Below the pieces are notes generated by a model. It worked only from the letters and a program-made list of their open reading frames with translations. It was not told the origin of the DNA and did not search any database. Of a stretch of 64,000 nt of DNA, positions 54,807-64,000 are shown piece after piece. Both the position numbers and the translations under genes were made by a program. This stretch comes from CAVVEQ01 sp963747315 (GTDB taxonomy: Bacteria; Chloroflexota; Anaerolineae; Anaerolineales; Anaerolineaceae): positions 15,490-79,489 of the forward strand of contig CAVVEQ010000004.1 in assembly GCA_963747315.1 (NCBI GenBank). The letters are read 5' to 3'. Within the stretch, counting starts at the first letter, position 1; every line of letters starts with the position of its first letter.

Positions 54807-55952
54807 TCAATCAAGCGGGAGGCGCTCCGCCGCCCACCAATCGGGAGGAGGAACCGGGGTTGGCGAAAAGGCAGCCCGCTGCTTGCCCGGGGTGGGTGGG
54901 AGCTGGTCTATCACCTTCGCCTGCCGGGCTACAATAGCCTCTTTTGTTACATTGAAAACCGTCAGATCCTGGGTTTGGACAACGGGACCTTTATACACCT
55001 CACTGAGCTCATTAAAGATCATGGGGATGACCTGAGGCGAAAGGAGGGTATGCCATAGACCAGCCACGCGCGGCTTCGCAAGACTGAATACTTTTCCGGC
55101 AGCTTTGGGGGATGTGTGGGCGGAATTTAGCGCGATCGTTGCCCGCTCTATGGAGAGGCCGGATGCGGCAGCCAGCACCGCGGCAGGCGGGAAGCACTCG
55201 TGGATGAGCAGATCCACGCCTCCCTCGCAGGCACGAACGAGCGGCCAGCACGCGCAGGTATCTCCCGAATAAACAAAAGATAGCCCGGCAAAATCGACTC
55301 GGTAGCCGACCGCGCCGCTCGCCGCGTGAACAACGGGAAACGAAGATACCTTAACGTCATTCTCGTTGTAGATCGTTTGGGTTTTGCTGTAATCGAATTC
55401 GTGCGCAATAATCTTCATGCTATCGGGGTTTATGGCGCCAGCCCCCGCAGCGGTATCCCATGCCAGTGCTTCTTCAATGGATTCAACGAAATGCTTCGTG
55501 CCCAGACGGGGTTCCGTTCCACTGGGGCCCCAAACCATGACCGGTCCATCTGCCCGCCCCACTTTTGAGTAGCTTCCGGAAAGGGTGATGAGGTCCCCGG
55601 TGTGATCCGCATGCAGGTGAGAGAAAAACACTTTATAGAGCTTGTTGATCGGGAGCTTCAGGCTCGCGTAATTCGCAAGGGAGCCAGACCCAAGATCGAA
55701 GGCGAAAATATCGCGTTCCTGGTTGCCAACTTCCACCAGGATGCTGGCAGAAGCCTGGGCGCGGGTTGTCCAGGGATTTCCGCTCCCCAGCACCGTTACG
55801 CGCATTTCACCAACTTCAAGGTCCTCATTACCCGGGATGTACATCTCCGGATAATTCAGACGAGGTTTTCCAACCACCGGGGTGAAGGTTATCGCTTTTG
55901 TTCCACCGGCATAAACAGGCAATGGCAGGTTTTTGGGATCAAGGTTCGTCAT
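54807..55952 (-). CDS. MBL-fold metallo-hydrolase (GntH-like)
   Basis: 381 residues. EMRVTVLGSGNPWTTRAQASASILVEVGNQ, FAFDLGSGSLANYASL, FFSHLHADHTGDL (HxHxDH), VHAASGAVGYRVDFAGLSFVYSGDT (Asp ligand), DLLIHECFPP, HTSPKAAGKVFSLA. Similar in outline to RNase Z/arylsulfatase-type MBL hydrolases and to the proteins automatically named guanitoxin biosynthesis GntH; no guanitoxin genes are present, so the name should not be taken as function. It may belong with the transport cluster. Confidence 0.8.
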   Translation of the reverse strand: MTNLDPKNLPLPVYAGGTKAITFTPVVGKPRLNYPEMYIPGNEDLEVGEMRVTVLGSGNPWTTRAQASASILVEVGNQERDIFAFDLGSGSLANYASLKLPINKLYKVFFSHLHADHTGDLITLSGSYSKVGRADGPVMVWGPSGTEPRLGTKHFVESIEEALAWDTAAGAGAINPDSMKIIAHEFDYSKTQTIYNENDVKVSSFPVVHAASGAVGYRVDFAGLSFVYSGDTCACWPLVRACEGGVDLLIHECFPPAAVLAAASGLSIERATIALNSAHTSPKAAGKVFSLAKPRVAGLWHTLLSPQVIPMIFNELSEVYKGPVVQTQDLTVFNVTKEAIVARQAKVIDQLPPTPGKQRAAFSPTPVPPPDWWAAERLPLD

Positions 55953-56042
55953 GTTTCATTTCTCCTTTAGAAATCTCTTTGAAATTATTATTATGTTGTT
56001 TTCAAATATTCATTCTCGCAGGAATATCCTGGAAGGGCAGGT

Positions 56043-57758
56043 TCATTTCTTCCCGAAAGTCTCCTGGTAGGCGGTAACCGCTGCCCGCACCGATGGGTAA
56101 ATATTCTCCTTGCCAATCCGGGTTGTTAATCCCGTCCTTTCAAGGAGATCTCGCAGGGGTTTATTCGCCCGCGCGATCCAGAGTTCTACGCCAATTCGCT
56201 CTAGATTCGCATCGATATTCTCCAGTGCCTCAGCAGATGTGGTATCAAAATCACTGATCGCCTCCGCGTCCAGGATAACGCATTTCAACTCTTTCCCCGC
56301 TTTCGTCACCAGCTCATCCAACCGGTCCGTAAAATAACCCGCGTTGGCAAAAACAAGCGGAGCATCAAAACGGTAAACGATCAGCCCCGGCTCGGTCATC
56401 GCGGTTGCTTTATCTGACACACTGCGATAAACCGTACCGCCTTTTGCATCGATATCATCCAGCAGAGCGTCGTGCGGGCGGGAAATATGGTAAATGACAT
56501 TGATCAGCGAAAGGATCACGGCGACGAGAATACCATAAATGATCCCCACGATCAGAACTTCAAGGGTTGTTATCACTGCCAGCCAGAACTCGAAAGCCCG
56601 GACTTGCCTTAAGAACCGAAACGCCGGGATATCGATCAGCCCGATCGACGCGACGATGATGATCGCCCCCAGGGCAACGGTGGGCAGCGGCGCGAGGATG
56701 GGGGTTAGGAATAACAGGAAAATGATCGTGAGACCTGCGGCGATCAACCCCACCCACTGCGATTTTCCCCCCATTTGATCCGAGACGGCGGTGCGCGAGG
56801 CGCTGAGGGCAGCCGGGAACCCGGAAAGGATACCGGCGCTGATATTTGCCACCCCAATGGCCGTGAATTCCTGGTTTGAATTGATCTTCTGGCCGTGCTT
56901 GTTCGCAAAAACGCGCGCGGTGAGGATCTCGTCTGCATAGATCAAAACCGTGAGCGCCAGGGCAGCTGGTAGAAGCGTAATGATATCCTGGAGGCTAACA
57001 ATCGGGATCGAGATACTTGGTAAACCGGGGGTGACCGGACCTACCACCTTTACACCCAGGGCTTCCAGATCAAAAAACACCGAAGCCAGGATGGCGCCGA
57101 CGACGACGATGAGCGGGCCGGGGATGGCGCGGTTAATTTTACGGATCAGTAATAGCGCCGTGATGCATACGACGCCGATAACGAAGGTGAGTATGTGGGT
57201 CTCGCCCAGGCGTCTGATCAGCTCCGCCACCTGCTTGAAAAACTCATCGCTCTCAATGGATATTCCAAACATCTTGCCCAGCTGGCTGCCGATCACGATG
57301 AGCGTCGCACCCAGGATATAGCCTACCAGGATCGGTTTGGAAAGGAAGTCGGTGATAAAACCCAGCTTCGCGATGCTGGCTAGTATCGATATGACACCGA
57401 CGAGGATCGCTGTCATCGCAGCCAGAGCGGCGTAACGCGCCGGGTCGCCGCCAGCCAGTGGCGCGACCGCGGCAGCGGTGATGATGGCGCTGGTTGCTTC
57501 CGGGCCCATCACAACCTGCAGCGAGGACCCAAAAAGCGCGTACATGACCATCGCCCCGAGAGCCACGTATAACCCCGCGACCGGGTCGACCCCCGCGAGC
57601 TCCCCGTAGGCCATCGCTGAAGGCACAAGCACCGCAAAAACCGTGACCGCCACCATGAAATCCGTGCGAATCAGCGGAGTATACCTGGCTGTGAACAGAG
57701 CAAGGCCGGGTATGAATTTTCTGATTCCTTTGGGTGGTGAGGTTGGATTATCCATCAT
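56043..57758 (-). CDS. SulP-family anion permease with STAS domain, copy 1
   Basis: 571 residues. About 12-14 TM helices, LVPSAMAYGELAGVDPVAGLYVALGAMVMYALFGSS (SulP signature), GPEATSAIITAAAV, FPAALSASRTAVSDQMGGKSQWVGLIAA, followed by a cytoplasmic STAS domain (about 450-560: GLIVYRFDAPLVFANAGYFTDRLDEL, CVILDAEAISDFDTTSAEALENI). Transports sulfate, bicarbonate or another anion. 22 bases after the ClC gene; second SulP copy lies on the other side of ClC. Confidence 0.92.
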   Translation of the reverse strand: MMDNPTSPPKGIRKFIPGLALFTARYTPLIRTDFMVAVTVFAVLVPSAMAYGELAGVDPVAGLYVALGAMVMYALFGSSLQVVMGPEATSAIITAAAVAPLAGGDPARYAALAAMTAILVGVISILASIAKLGFITDFLSKPILVGYILGATLIVIGSQLGKMFGISIESDEFFKQVAELIRRLGETHILTFVIGVVCITALLLIRKINRAIPGPLIVVVGAILASVFFDLEALGVKVVGPVTPGLPSISIPIVSLQDIITLLPAALALTVLIYADEILTARVFANKHGQKINSNQEFTAIGVANISAGILSGFPAALSASRTAVSDQMGGKSQWVGLIAAGLTIIFLLFLTPILAPLPTVALGAIIIVASIGLIDIPAFRFLRQVRAFEFWLAVITTLEVLIVGIIYGILVAVILSLINVIYHISRPHDALLDDIDAKGGTVYRSVSDKATAMTEPGLIVYRFDAPLVFANAGYFTDRLDELVTKAGKELKCVILDAEAISDFDTTSAEALENIDANLERIGVELWIARANKPLRDLLERTGLTTRIGKENIYPSVRAAVTAYQETFGKK

Positions 57759-57780
57759 TCAACTCCTTGGGAAATTTGAC

Positions 57781-59061
57781 CTACGCTTCATCCGGAAGTA
57801 CTTCTGCCTGACCTGCTGACCTGCGGGCAGTGCGCAGAGCCACCAACGCGGCCATCAACGCGCTGACCACTACTGCGACGGCGATCGCGGGGGCAGTCTC
57901 CCGCTGGACCAGCGTGATCGTCAGCAGCGCGGCAAACAGGGGAGCGCGCAGGGCGGCAACCAGCGCGCCTGCCATTGTAGCTGCGACGGCAACTGCCACT
58001 GGAATACCGGGAAATATGAGGTTGGCCGCAAGTCCCAGGGAAACGCCAGCGAACATGATGGGGAAAATATATCCGCCCTTCCAGCCGGTGGCAAGCACCA
58101 GGGATGTGGCGAGCAGCTTCGCCAGACATAACACAACCAGCATCAGGACGCCGATCTCAGCTGCATGATGTGATCAGGTCATGCGTCTCAGCCTCCCCCG
58201 AAAATAAGGTCAGCGGGAGGAGCGCGCCGATGATCCCCATGCCCAACCCCCCCAGCAGACCTCGCAGCACCAGATGCGACTTCAACGGTTGGAAAAGGAT
58301 CTGCAGTCGCTTGAGCAGCATCATGAATAACAAACCAACGATCCCGCCGATCAATCCCAGTGGAGCGGCGTACAAAAGGTCCTTATGCGAACCGAATAAT
58401 CCGGGAATGTGTATAACGACGCAAAGAAAGTCCCGCTAAGCAGGACAAAGACCGTGGTTGCCACCGCAGATGAAAGCAGGCTCGGGAACAACACCCAGAA
58501 ATATGTCTTCCTGCCCCCGGGTCCGCCCTGCGAGGATTCCAGCCCAAGGAGAGCACCGCTGAACGGGGAGGTGATGAAGGAAGCCAGCATCCCGCTGACG
58601 CCAGAATATCCCATCGTACGTGTCTCTTCTTCATCGAGTTTAAGTTTGTCGGAGATCAGTGTACCAATCCCGCCGCAGGCATCCGCCAGGGGTGCTTCCG
58701 GACCCAGGCTTGCCCCGGAGATGAGCGATACAAAGGCGGTGACTACGATCCCGGGTGCGTTACGGTAGTCGAAGCGCCCGGTCTTGCCAAATTCAAGCAT
58801 TAACTCGGCAAAGATTGCATTATGGTCACCGAAAAGCTTGACCAGCAACCCCACCAGCAAACCTCCAAGCGAACAAACCAGGAGGGTGAAAAAACGGGGA
58901 TCCAAGCCGAGCGCCAGGGCTGCCTCCTCCCAAACAAGGGCAGTTCCCCGGTTTACAAGAAACATGAATGCAAATGTGATCAGGGCACTGATCAAACCCA
59001 AAAGAACGACAAGCCCTAAAAGCCGAACGTAAGGTGCAGGTTTTGCCTGGGTATCAATCAT
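57781..59061 (-). CDS. ClC-family chloride channel/antiporter (frame breaks)
   Basis: About 425 residues when joined. First part from 59061: SLISGASLGPEAPLADACGGIGTLIS, where GPEAP holds the gating Glu, and MGYSGVSGMLASFITSPFSGALLGLE. Second part in another frame: PLKSHLVLRGLLGGLGMGIIGALLPLTLFSGE. Third: SLVLATGWKGGYIFPIMFAGVSLGLAANLI (pore GGxFxP form), to 57781. Breaks at about 58400 and 58150. Moves chloride, fluoride or nitrate; the selectivity Ser/Pro position (GSGIP) is GASLG here, so the ion is open. Between two SulP genes. Confidence 0.87.
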
Positions 59062-59198
59062 TTGTTGATCTCCTGCAAATAAGGTCTTATACCGGGTTCA
59101 TTCCGGTTGAACATAAATCTAAATTCCGACAACGTAGTCGCGCACATTTCACACACTCAAGTCAAAACTTTCGTGTGGAAATGAATTTCGAACAATCA

Positions 59199-60917
59199 TC
59201 ATTTATCTTTATTCATGCCTTCAATACTTTTAACGGCAGCATCGACGGTGGGGAAAATGTGGTCCTCGCCGATCACTTCGAGCAAGCCCGTCTGGCTGGC
59301 GTACTCACGCACTGGAGCATGCACATCCGCAATGTAAACATCGATCCCTTTCCCGCGGAGCTCTTTCACCAATTTCTCGATGATGTCGGCGCTGGTCACG
59401 TCGATCTCAAACCAGGAACTGGAGTCAAAGATCACCGCGCGGGGCGGCGTATCTCTCTCCGCGATCAAGGCCTTCACCTGATCCCTGTACGTGGGAGCGT
59501 TTGCATAATACAGCTGACCATCCAGGCGGGTGATGAGTACGCCCGGCACAGGAGTATTTTCCGGGTGGCGGCTGAGGTCCGAGTAGGAACCGGGAAGGCC
59601 GGGGACCCGCGCCAGCGAAGAGACGTGCGGCCGGCTGGAGCGGTAGATCACGAACAGCATGGAAGCCACCAGGCCAATGATCATTCCCTCCAGAACATCG
59701 ATGAAGATCACGCCCGCAAATGCCAGCATGGCAAACCAGAACTCCACCCGCGATGCCAGGCGGATCTTTTGCAGCTTCCGGGAAGCGAGGATATGCCAGA
59801 GCGCGTGGATGATCAATGCCCCCAGCACAGCCTCGGGCAGGGTTTTGAACAAGGGGGTCAGGAAGAGCACGGTGATGATCGTCACAACCCAACTGACCAG
59901 GTTGGTCACCTGGCTGCGGGCTCCCGCTTCTTCTTTCACCGCGGAGGCGGACATGCTTCCGGCGGCCAGCATCCCGCCAAAGAGCGAGCTGACAATATTT
60001 GCGATCGCGTGGGCATTCAGCTCCTGGTTGGCGTCCACTTCGTAGCCATGTTTTTCAGCAAACTCGTGCGCCACCCCCAGTGCTTCGCTGTAGGCAACCA
60101 GAAGAACACCCATCGCCGGGACCAGCATCGCGAGGTAAGTGGAGAAGGGAACAACGGGGAAAGCAAATACAGGCAGACCTTGCGGCAGGGTACCGACGAT
60201 CTCCACACCGTAGTTGCCATTCAGGTCCAAAACAGCACTGAGAGCGATATACCCGAAAAGAACCACCAGCCCGGCGGGGATCTTTTTGGAAAGGCGCGGC
60301 AGGATGAACAGCAGCGCCAGGGAGCTGGCACCTATAAGAAAGGTCGCCCAGTTGGCGCTGGGAAGGTCCTTGATGATCCCCAGCAGCTTCTCGACCGTGT
60401 TGCCTTCGGGTTTGGGTACCCCGAATAACTTGTTGAGCTGACCCACCGCCACGAAGACCGCGATGCCCATCACGAAGCCATCCATCACCGGTTTTGAAAG
60501 GAACTGGGTGATGAAGCCCAGCTTTGCCAGACCCGCTGCCAGGAAGACCAACCCTGTGACAAGTACAAACGCAGAAGCGTATACTTGGTAGGTTTTGGGG
60601 TCGGAGATGTTTTCAGGAGCGGTTGCGATCAACGCAGCGGCCACGGAAGAAGCAAGAAGCGCGGCCGTGGCTGAAGTGGCCTGCACCACCAGGTGGCGGG
60701 ATGTTCCCAGCAGGGCATATATAAGCAGCGCCGCCAGAAGTGTATAGAGACCCGCCTGGGGCGGCAGGCCGGCAATGCCTGCATAGGCCATGGCTTCCGG
60801 GACCACCAGCCCCCAGAGGGTCAAGCCGGCGATCACATCGGCGGTGAGCCAGCCGCGGTTATACCCGGGCAGCCAGGAAAGGATGGGAATATTGCGCTTG
60901 GTCCAGGTAGTTTTCAT
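59199..60917 (-). CDS. SulP-family anion permease with STAS domain, copy 2
   Basis: 572 residues, unbroken. VVPEAMAYAGIAGLPPQAGLYTLLAALLIYALLGTSRHLVVQATSATAALLA, GGMLAAGSMSASAVKEEAGARSQVTNLVS, then STAS (about 455-560: GVLITRLDGQLYYANAPTYRDQVKAL, AVIFDSSSWFEIDVTSADIIEKLVKEL). Paralogous to copy 1 but clearly diverged (different N-terminus KRNIPILSWLPGYNRGWL). Transcribed first in the SulP-ClC-SulP row. Anion unknown: sulfate and bicarbonate are the usual ones. Confidence 0.92.
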   Translation of the reverse strand: MKTTWTKRNIPILSWLPGYNRGWLTADVIAGLTLWGLVVPEAMAYAGIAGLPPQAGLYTLLAALLIYALLGTSRHLVVQATSATAALLASSVAAALIATAPENISDPKTYQVYASAFVLVTGLVFLAAGLAKLGFITQFLSKPVMDGFVMGIAVFVAVGQLNKLFGVPKPEGNTVEKLLGIIKDLPSANWATFLIGASSLALLFILPRLSKKIPAGLVVLFGYIALSAVLDLNGNYGVEIVGTLPQGLPVFAFPVVPFSTYLAMLVPAMGVLLVAYSEALGVAHEFAEKHGYEVDANQELNAHAIANIVSSLFGGMLAAGSMSASAVKEEAGARSQVTNLVSWVVTIITVLFLTPLFKTLPEAVLGALIIHALWHILASRKLQKIRLASRVEFWFAMLAFAGVIFIDVLEGMIIGLVASMLFVIYRSSRPHVSSLARVPGLPGSYSDLSRHPENTPVPGVLITRLDGQLYYANAPTYRDQVKALIAERDTPPRAVIFDSSSWFEIDVTSADIIEKLVKELRGKGIDVYIADVHAPVREYASQTGLLEVIGEDHIFPTVDAAVKSIEGMNKDK

Positions 60918-61112
60918 ATTCTTTGTTGAAAATGTGTCTCCAATAAATTTTTACAAATTCGTAAATTCAACTTGAAGAATAATACTCGAAATTTATTTTC
61001 TTGGGGAATTCCATCAAACGCCATCAAAATTCATGAAAAAAAGGTGGAATTATCACTGGTCCTGCGTGTCAAATAATTATTAATTCATATACTACTGTTC
61101 TAAAATTATTGA

Positions 61113-61191
61113 CCCCTGTGGCAGGAAAATTCAAACCCTTCCGGAGATCTATAAGAAAATCCGTTATTTGGGTTCTCTCCCGCCACAGGGA
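61113..61191. ncRNA. Nested inverted repeat, possible structured RNA (unassigned)
   Basis: Outer arms CCCTGTGGC (61114-61122) and GCCACAGGG (61182-61190) pair perfectly over 9 bp, with an extra GG/CC step, and enclose AACCC / GGGTT arms. It lies in the gene-free stretch between SulP copy 2 and the Gly/Pro/Arg-rich gene. No known riboswitch class recognised; could be a terminator on the minus strand or a regulatory RNA of the SulP gene. Confidence 0.4.
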
Positions 61192-61199
61192 TTTAATAG

Positions 61200-61562
61200 T
61201 TATACAGAAGGGTTCTTATCCTCTTCCGCTTCGAGCGCGGCAACTTCCGCATCGGTCGGTTCCTGGCCTTCGATGCCAAGTTCACCCATGGTCGCATCCA
61301 ATTGTTCTTCGGTTAGATTTTCCACCGGCTGCCCGGCTTTCTGCTCCACCTGCTGCACTTCAGCCTGGCTCATCTTGGTCGCGCTGGTGCCAACGGCAAC
61401 GATCGCCATACCGCCGATGATCATTCTCCGGCGCATGCGCCTGCGCATCCGGCGGTGCCTGCGCACCACAGAAGCTCTACCCACACCCGGTCCTGGTCCG
61501 CCTATTCCGCGTCCCGGACCACCCGGGCCTCTACCTGGTCCACCAATTCCACGTCCTGGCAT
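61200..61562 (-). CDS. Small Gly/Pro/Arg-rich membrane protein
   Basis: 120 residues from the ATG at 61562 (SD GGAGAA). Three parts: tandem GRGIGGPGRGPGGPGRGIGG repeats (1-25); a very basic run RRHRRMRRRMRRRM followed by one hydrophobic helix (MIIGGMAIVAVGTSA); and an acidic SHOCT-like tail (SQAEVQQVEQKAGQPVENLTEEQLDATMGEL). Not recognised. It lies 80 bases after the arylsulfatase on the same strand. The upstream in-frame start (MCSFRSRK) is unlikely. Confidence 0.62.
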   Translation of the reverse strand: MPGRGIGGPGRGPGGPGRGIGGPGPGVGRASVVRRHRRMRRRMRRRMIIGGMAIVAVGTSATKMSQAEVQQVEQKAGQPVENLTEEQLDATMGELGIEGQEPTDAEVAALEAEEDKNPSV

Positions 61563-61643
61563 ATTATTCTCCTTTTTAGCCTGTTTGCGAGAGCGGAATG
61601 AACACAAAAGAATCCCTTCTGCTCTCGTTGTGAAATATTATTT

Positions 61644-64000
61644 CTACTGGCGCCTCATGGCGACCTTCATATCCATTTCGCTATCCTGGATTAGATCTCC
61701 GCTAAGATCCATGGTGACCCGCTTGAGGGTGCCCGTGAAGGCAAAGGTATCGCCATACTCCTCCGCAGCTACCCGATCCCCGCCATCATATCCGCAGGTC
61801 AGTCCTTCAGTTCCCCACATGTTCAGGATGGAATATGGCATATCGATACTGGCAACCAGCTTTCGGTTGATGTAAAGTTGCCCGCGTGCCGGAACACCCC
61901 TTCCCAGGGCGATATCCGGTTTGCCGGTTGGCTCGAACTCGTAACGCAGCTCAACCTCACCTTCCGGAATAGTTTCGTTGGAATGCAACCAGAATTTATC
62001 GTGACCGAGCCAGTTGTACAGGAAATGCAGCTTTCCATCTTTGACATAAAGCGTATACCCGCCGGTATTGCCACCCTGGGCAAGAAGCACACCTTCGGCC
62101 CCGCCTTTTGGAACCACAACATCCGCGGTGATGCTCCAGGGCCGGTTGTAGGTTCGGGGCGCGGCGGTAAACGGAACCGGTGATCCGCCGGGGTAGAAGA
62201 CATATTTATTCCTCGGTTTTGCGATGGTCGGACGTTCAGCATTTATTCGTTCGATGGCGGTGCTGTCGATGGGAAATACCTGGTATTTGCCAGCTTCGGC
62301 ATACCACCTGCCAACCATCTCGATCAGCTTGTCGCGATTGCCATCTGCAAGGTTTTTTGTTTCTGAATAGTCCTCATCGACCTTATACAGCTCCCAATCG
62401 TGGGAGTCGATATCGATAAGCACCTGGTTGTCGATAGGGGAACCAAACCTGCGGTTTTTCTTGGCAGCCTCGGTAAAGCTTGTCCCGGGCCACGGGCAGA
62501 CTGCCCGCCAGCCATCGTGGTAGATGGAACGGTGCCCGAACATCTCGAAGTACTGGGTGTGGTGGTTACCAGGCTCTGCCGGCTGGTTGAAGGTTTGGGC
62601 AAAGCTCACCCCGTCGATTGGCGCCTGGCTCACGCCCCGGATGCTCTCCGGGGCTTCCATGCCCAGGGCTTCCAGGACCGTCGGCAAGAAATCGATGCAG
62701 TGGGCATATTGCTTCCTGATCTCACCACGCGCCTGGATGCCTTTTGGCCAGGATACGATGCACGGATCGGTGGTGCCGCCTCGATAGGTTTCGCGCTTCC
62801 AGCGCTTGAAGGGGGTGTTGCCGGCATTGGTCCAGCCCCACGGGTAATGGTTGCAGGTTTCTACGCCGCCAAGTTTATCCAGCATTTTGAGATTATCCTC
62901 GAGTTCCTCCTTCACATTGTTGAAGAAGAACATTTCGTTCAGCGAACCAACCGGCCCGCCTTCAGAGCTGGCGCCATTATCGGAGACCATGATGATGAGG
63001 GTATTATCCAGCTCGCCTATCTCTTTCAGGAAGTCAAGGATCCGCCCAAAATGATAATCGGTGAAGCTGATGAAGCCGGCATAAACCTCCATGAAGCGGG
63101 CAAAAAGTTTCCTGGTTCCTTCCGGAAGGGTATCCCAAACCGGGACATCCGGGTCATGCGCTGAAAGCTCCGTGCCCGGTGGGATGATGCCCATTTCAAG
63201 CTGCCGCTTATGGACGACCTCGCGGTACTTATCCCAACCCATGTCGAATTTGCCCTTGTATTTATCCGCCCATTCCTTGGGGACGTGGTGCGGGGCGTGC
63301 CCGGCACCGGTGGCGTAATAGAGGAAGAAGGGCTTGTCTGGCGCGGTGACATGCGCGTCCTGGATAAATTCGATGGCTTTATCAGCCAGGTCGCTGCTCA
63401 GGTGGTAGCCCTCCTCGGGTTGTTTGGGCTGCTCGATCGCGTGATTATCGTAGGTCAGCTCCGGGAACCACTGGTTGGTTTCGCCGCCCATGAAGCCATA
63501 GTAACGCTCGAACCCACGACCGAGAGGCCAGCGTTCGTACGGCCCGGCAGCCGTGGTGTGCTCGGGAGGGGTTAAATGCCATTTCCCGATGCAAAATGTG
63601 TTGTAGCCTTTTTGCGCCAGCATCTCACTGATCATGCCCTTATCGAAGGGCAGTACCCCGTTATAGCCGGGGTACCCGGTGGAAGTCTCGGTGATGGATG
63701 CCAGGCCAATCGAGTGGTGGTTCCGCCCGGTCAGGATGCATCCGCGCGAAGGCGAGCATAATGCCGTGGTGTGCATGTTGACATAACGCAGACCGTTCGC
63801 AGCCAGGCTATCCAATACCGGGGTCTCAACCAATCCGCCAAAGCTCGAAAGCTGCCCGTAACCCACGTCATCCAAAACGAAGAAGAGCACGTTAGGGGTG
63901 CCCTCCGGTGGTTTCGGTGGTTCCGGCCAGGCCGGGGAGGATTCCTGGGTGGTGCGCCCAACGACGCCTGTAAACGGGGTTCCATCTTTATACGTCTTGA
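61644..64000 (-). CDS. Arylsulfatase (PAS-type), N-terminus beyond window
   Basis: The frame is open to the window edge (DGTPFTGVVGRTTQESSPAWPEPPKPPEGTPNV precedes the catalytic domain), so at least 785 residues. LFFVLDDVGYGQLSSFGG (metal Asps), CSPSRGCILTGRNHHS with the Cys converted to formylglycine, GKWHL, YYATGAGHAPHHVPKEW, MVSDNGASSEGG. After about residue 530 a C-terminal LamG-like domain (RPWSITADVVVPKGGAEGVLLAQGG, RGQLYINRKLVASIDMPYS). Large bacterial arylsulfatases of this form hydrolyse sulfate esters. A formylglycine-generating enzyme is not in the window. Start not seen. Confidence 0.92.
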   Translation of the reverse strand, partial: KTYKDGTPFTGVVGRTTQESSPAWPEPPKPPEGTPNVLFFVLDDVGYGQLSSFGGLVETPVLDSLAANGLRYVNMHTTALCSPSRGCILTGRNHHSIGLASITETSTGYPGYNGVLPFDKGMISEMLAQKGYNTFCIGKWHLTPPEHTTAAGPYERWPLGRGFERYYGFMGGETNQWFPELTYDNHAIEQPKQPEEGYHLSSDLADKAIEFIQDAHVTAPDKPFFLYYATGAGHAPHHVPKEWADKYKGKFDMGWDKYREVVHKRQLEMGIIPPGTELSAHDPDVPVWDTLPEGTRKLFARFMEVYAGFISFTDYHFGRILDFLKEIGELDNTLIIMVSDNGASSEGGPVGSLNEMFFFNNVKEELEDNLKMLDKLGGVETCNHYPWGWTNAGNTPFKRWKRETYRGGTTDPCIVSWPKGIQARGEIRKQYAHCIDFLPTVLEALGMEAPESIRGVSQAPIDGVSFAQTFNQPAEPGNHHTQYFEMFGHRSIYHDGWRAVCPWPGTSFTEAAKKNRRFGSPIDNQVLIDIDSHDWELYKVDEDYSETKNLADGNRDKLIEMVGRWYAEAGKYQVFPIDSTAIERINAERPTIAKPRNKYVFYPGGSPVPFTAAPRTYNRPWSITADVVVPKGGAEGVLLAQGGNTGGYTLYVKDGKLHFLYNWLGHDKFWLHSNETIPEGEVELRYEFEPTGKPDIALGRGVPARGQLYINRKLVASIDMPYSILNMWGTEGLTCGYDGGDRVAAEEYGDTFAFTGTLKRVTMDLSGDLIQDSEMDMKVAMRRQ

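Noticed and set aside
54807..55952. Guanitoxin biosynthesis role for the MBL hydrolase
   Set aside because: Similarity is general to MBL hydrolases and no other guanitoxin gene is present.
59034..60428. 464-residue plus-strand frame
   Set aside because: Antisense to the intact SulP gene; rich in His/Gln/Gly/Arg with no domain.
62400..63164. 254-residue plus-strand frame
   Set aside because: Shadow of the arylsulfatase.

Overview
The window looks like a chromosomal piece of a Chloroflexota bacterium, most likely an Anaerolineae relative. The reasons are several secreted lipoproteins with long Thr/Pro linkers and NBR1-type Ig domains, a sortase, M32 and HExxH peptidases, an adenosine-specific kinase, and a housekeeping set (lipA, metK behind a SAM-I riboswitch, rnz, gmk, ftsK, serA, msrA/msrB). 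This assignment is inferred from gene content; there is no rRNA or tRNA gene to confirm it.

Layout. 1-4.2 kb: a truncated radical SAM gene, a lipoprotein and a HAD phosphatase on the minus strand, then two paralogous NBR1-Ig lipoproteins. 4.2-10.7 kb: a tightly overlapping four-gene operon (TGT-like transglycosylase, two tandem Arm/Rmt-type 16S rRNA methyltransferase paralogues, an RsmF-like m5C methyltransferase), followed by rsmE, a queuosine-precursor transporter and rsmI. The characterised relatives of five of these genes all modify the 16S decoding site, which makes this the most interesting neighbourhood in the window. 10.8-24.1 kb: a broken membrane sulfatase, lipA, an alkD/DNA-methyltransferase/nitroreductase operon, a nicotinamidase-like hydrolase, a GT-C-like membrane protein, rnz, SAM-I riboswitch plus metK, msrB and msrA. 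24.2-25.9 kb: a neutral zinc metallopeptidase and an SRPBCC protein.

26-33.1 kb is a sharply AT-rich island set in GC-rich sequence and packed with defence-type genes: a DUF262/DUF1524 protein, a two-TM membrane protein, an EVE-HNH nuclease, a probable PD-(D/E)xK protein, a HaeIII-family restriction endonuclease and a D12-class adenine methyltransferase. 33.1-38.4 kb: ftsK, a class V aminotransferase, a small tail-anchored protein, a sortase and a DUF6504 protein. 38.5-52.8 kb: DUF2089/SHOCT/MFS operon, rhomboid, gmk, FmdB-like protein, a HExxH peptidase, a MarR-HlyD-MacB efflux operon with a palindromic operator, serA, M32 carboxypeptidase and another lipoprotein. 53.1-64 kb: minus-strand transporters (MFS, SulP, ClC, SulP), an MBL-fold hydrolase and a large arylsulfatase that runs off the window.

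A general caution: about twenty genes, many of them housekeeping, are split between reading frames. In nearly all breaks I worked through, removing one inserted base restores the family sequence. I read these as uncorrected sequencing insertions and annotate each as one gene over its full span.
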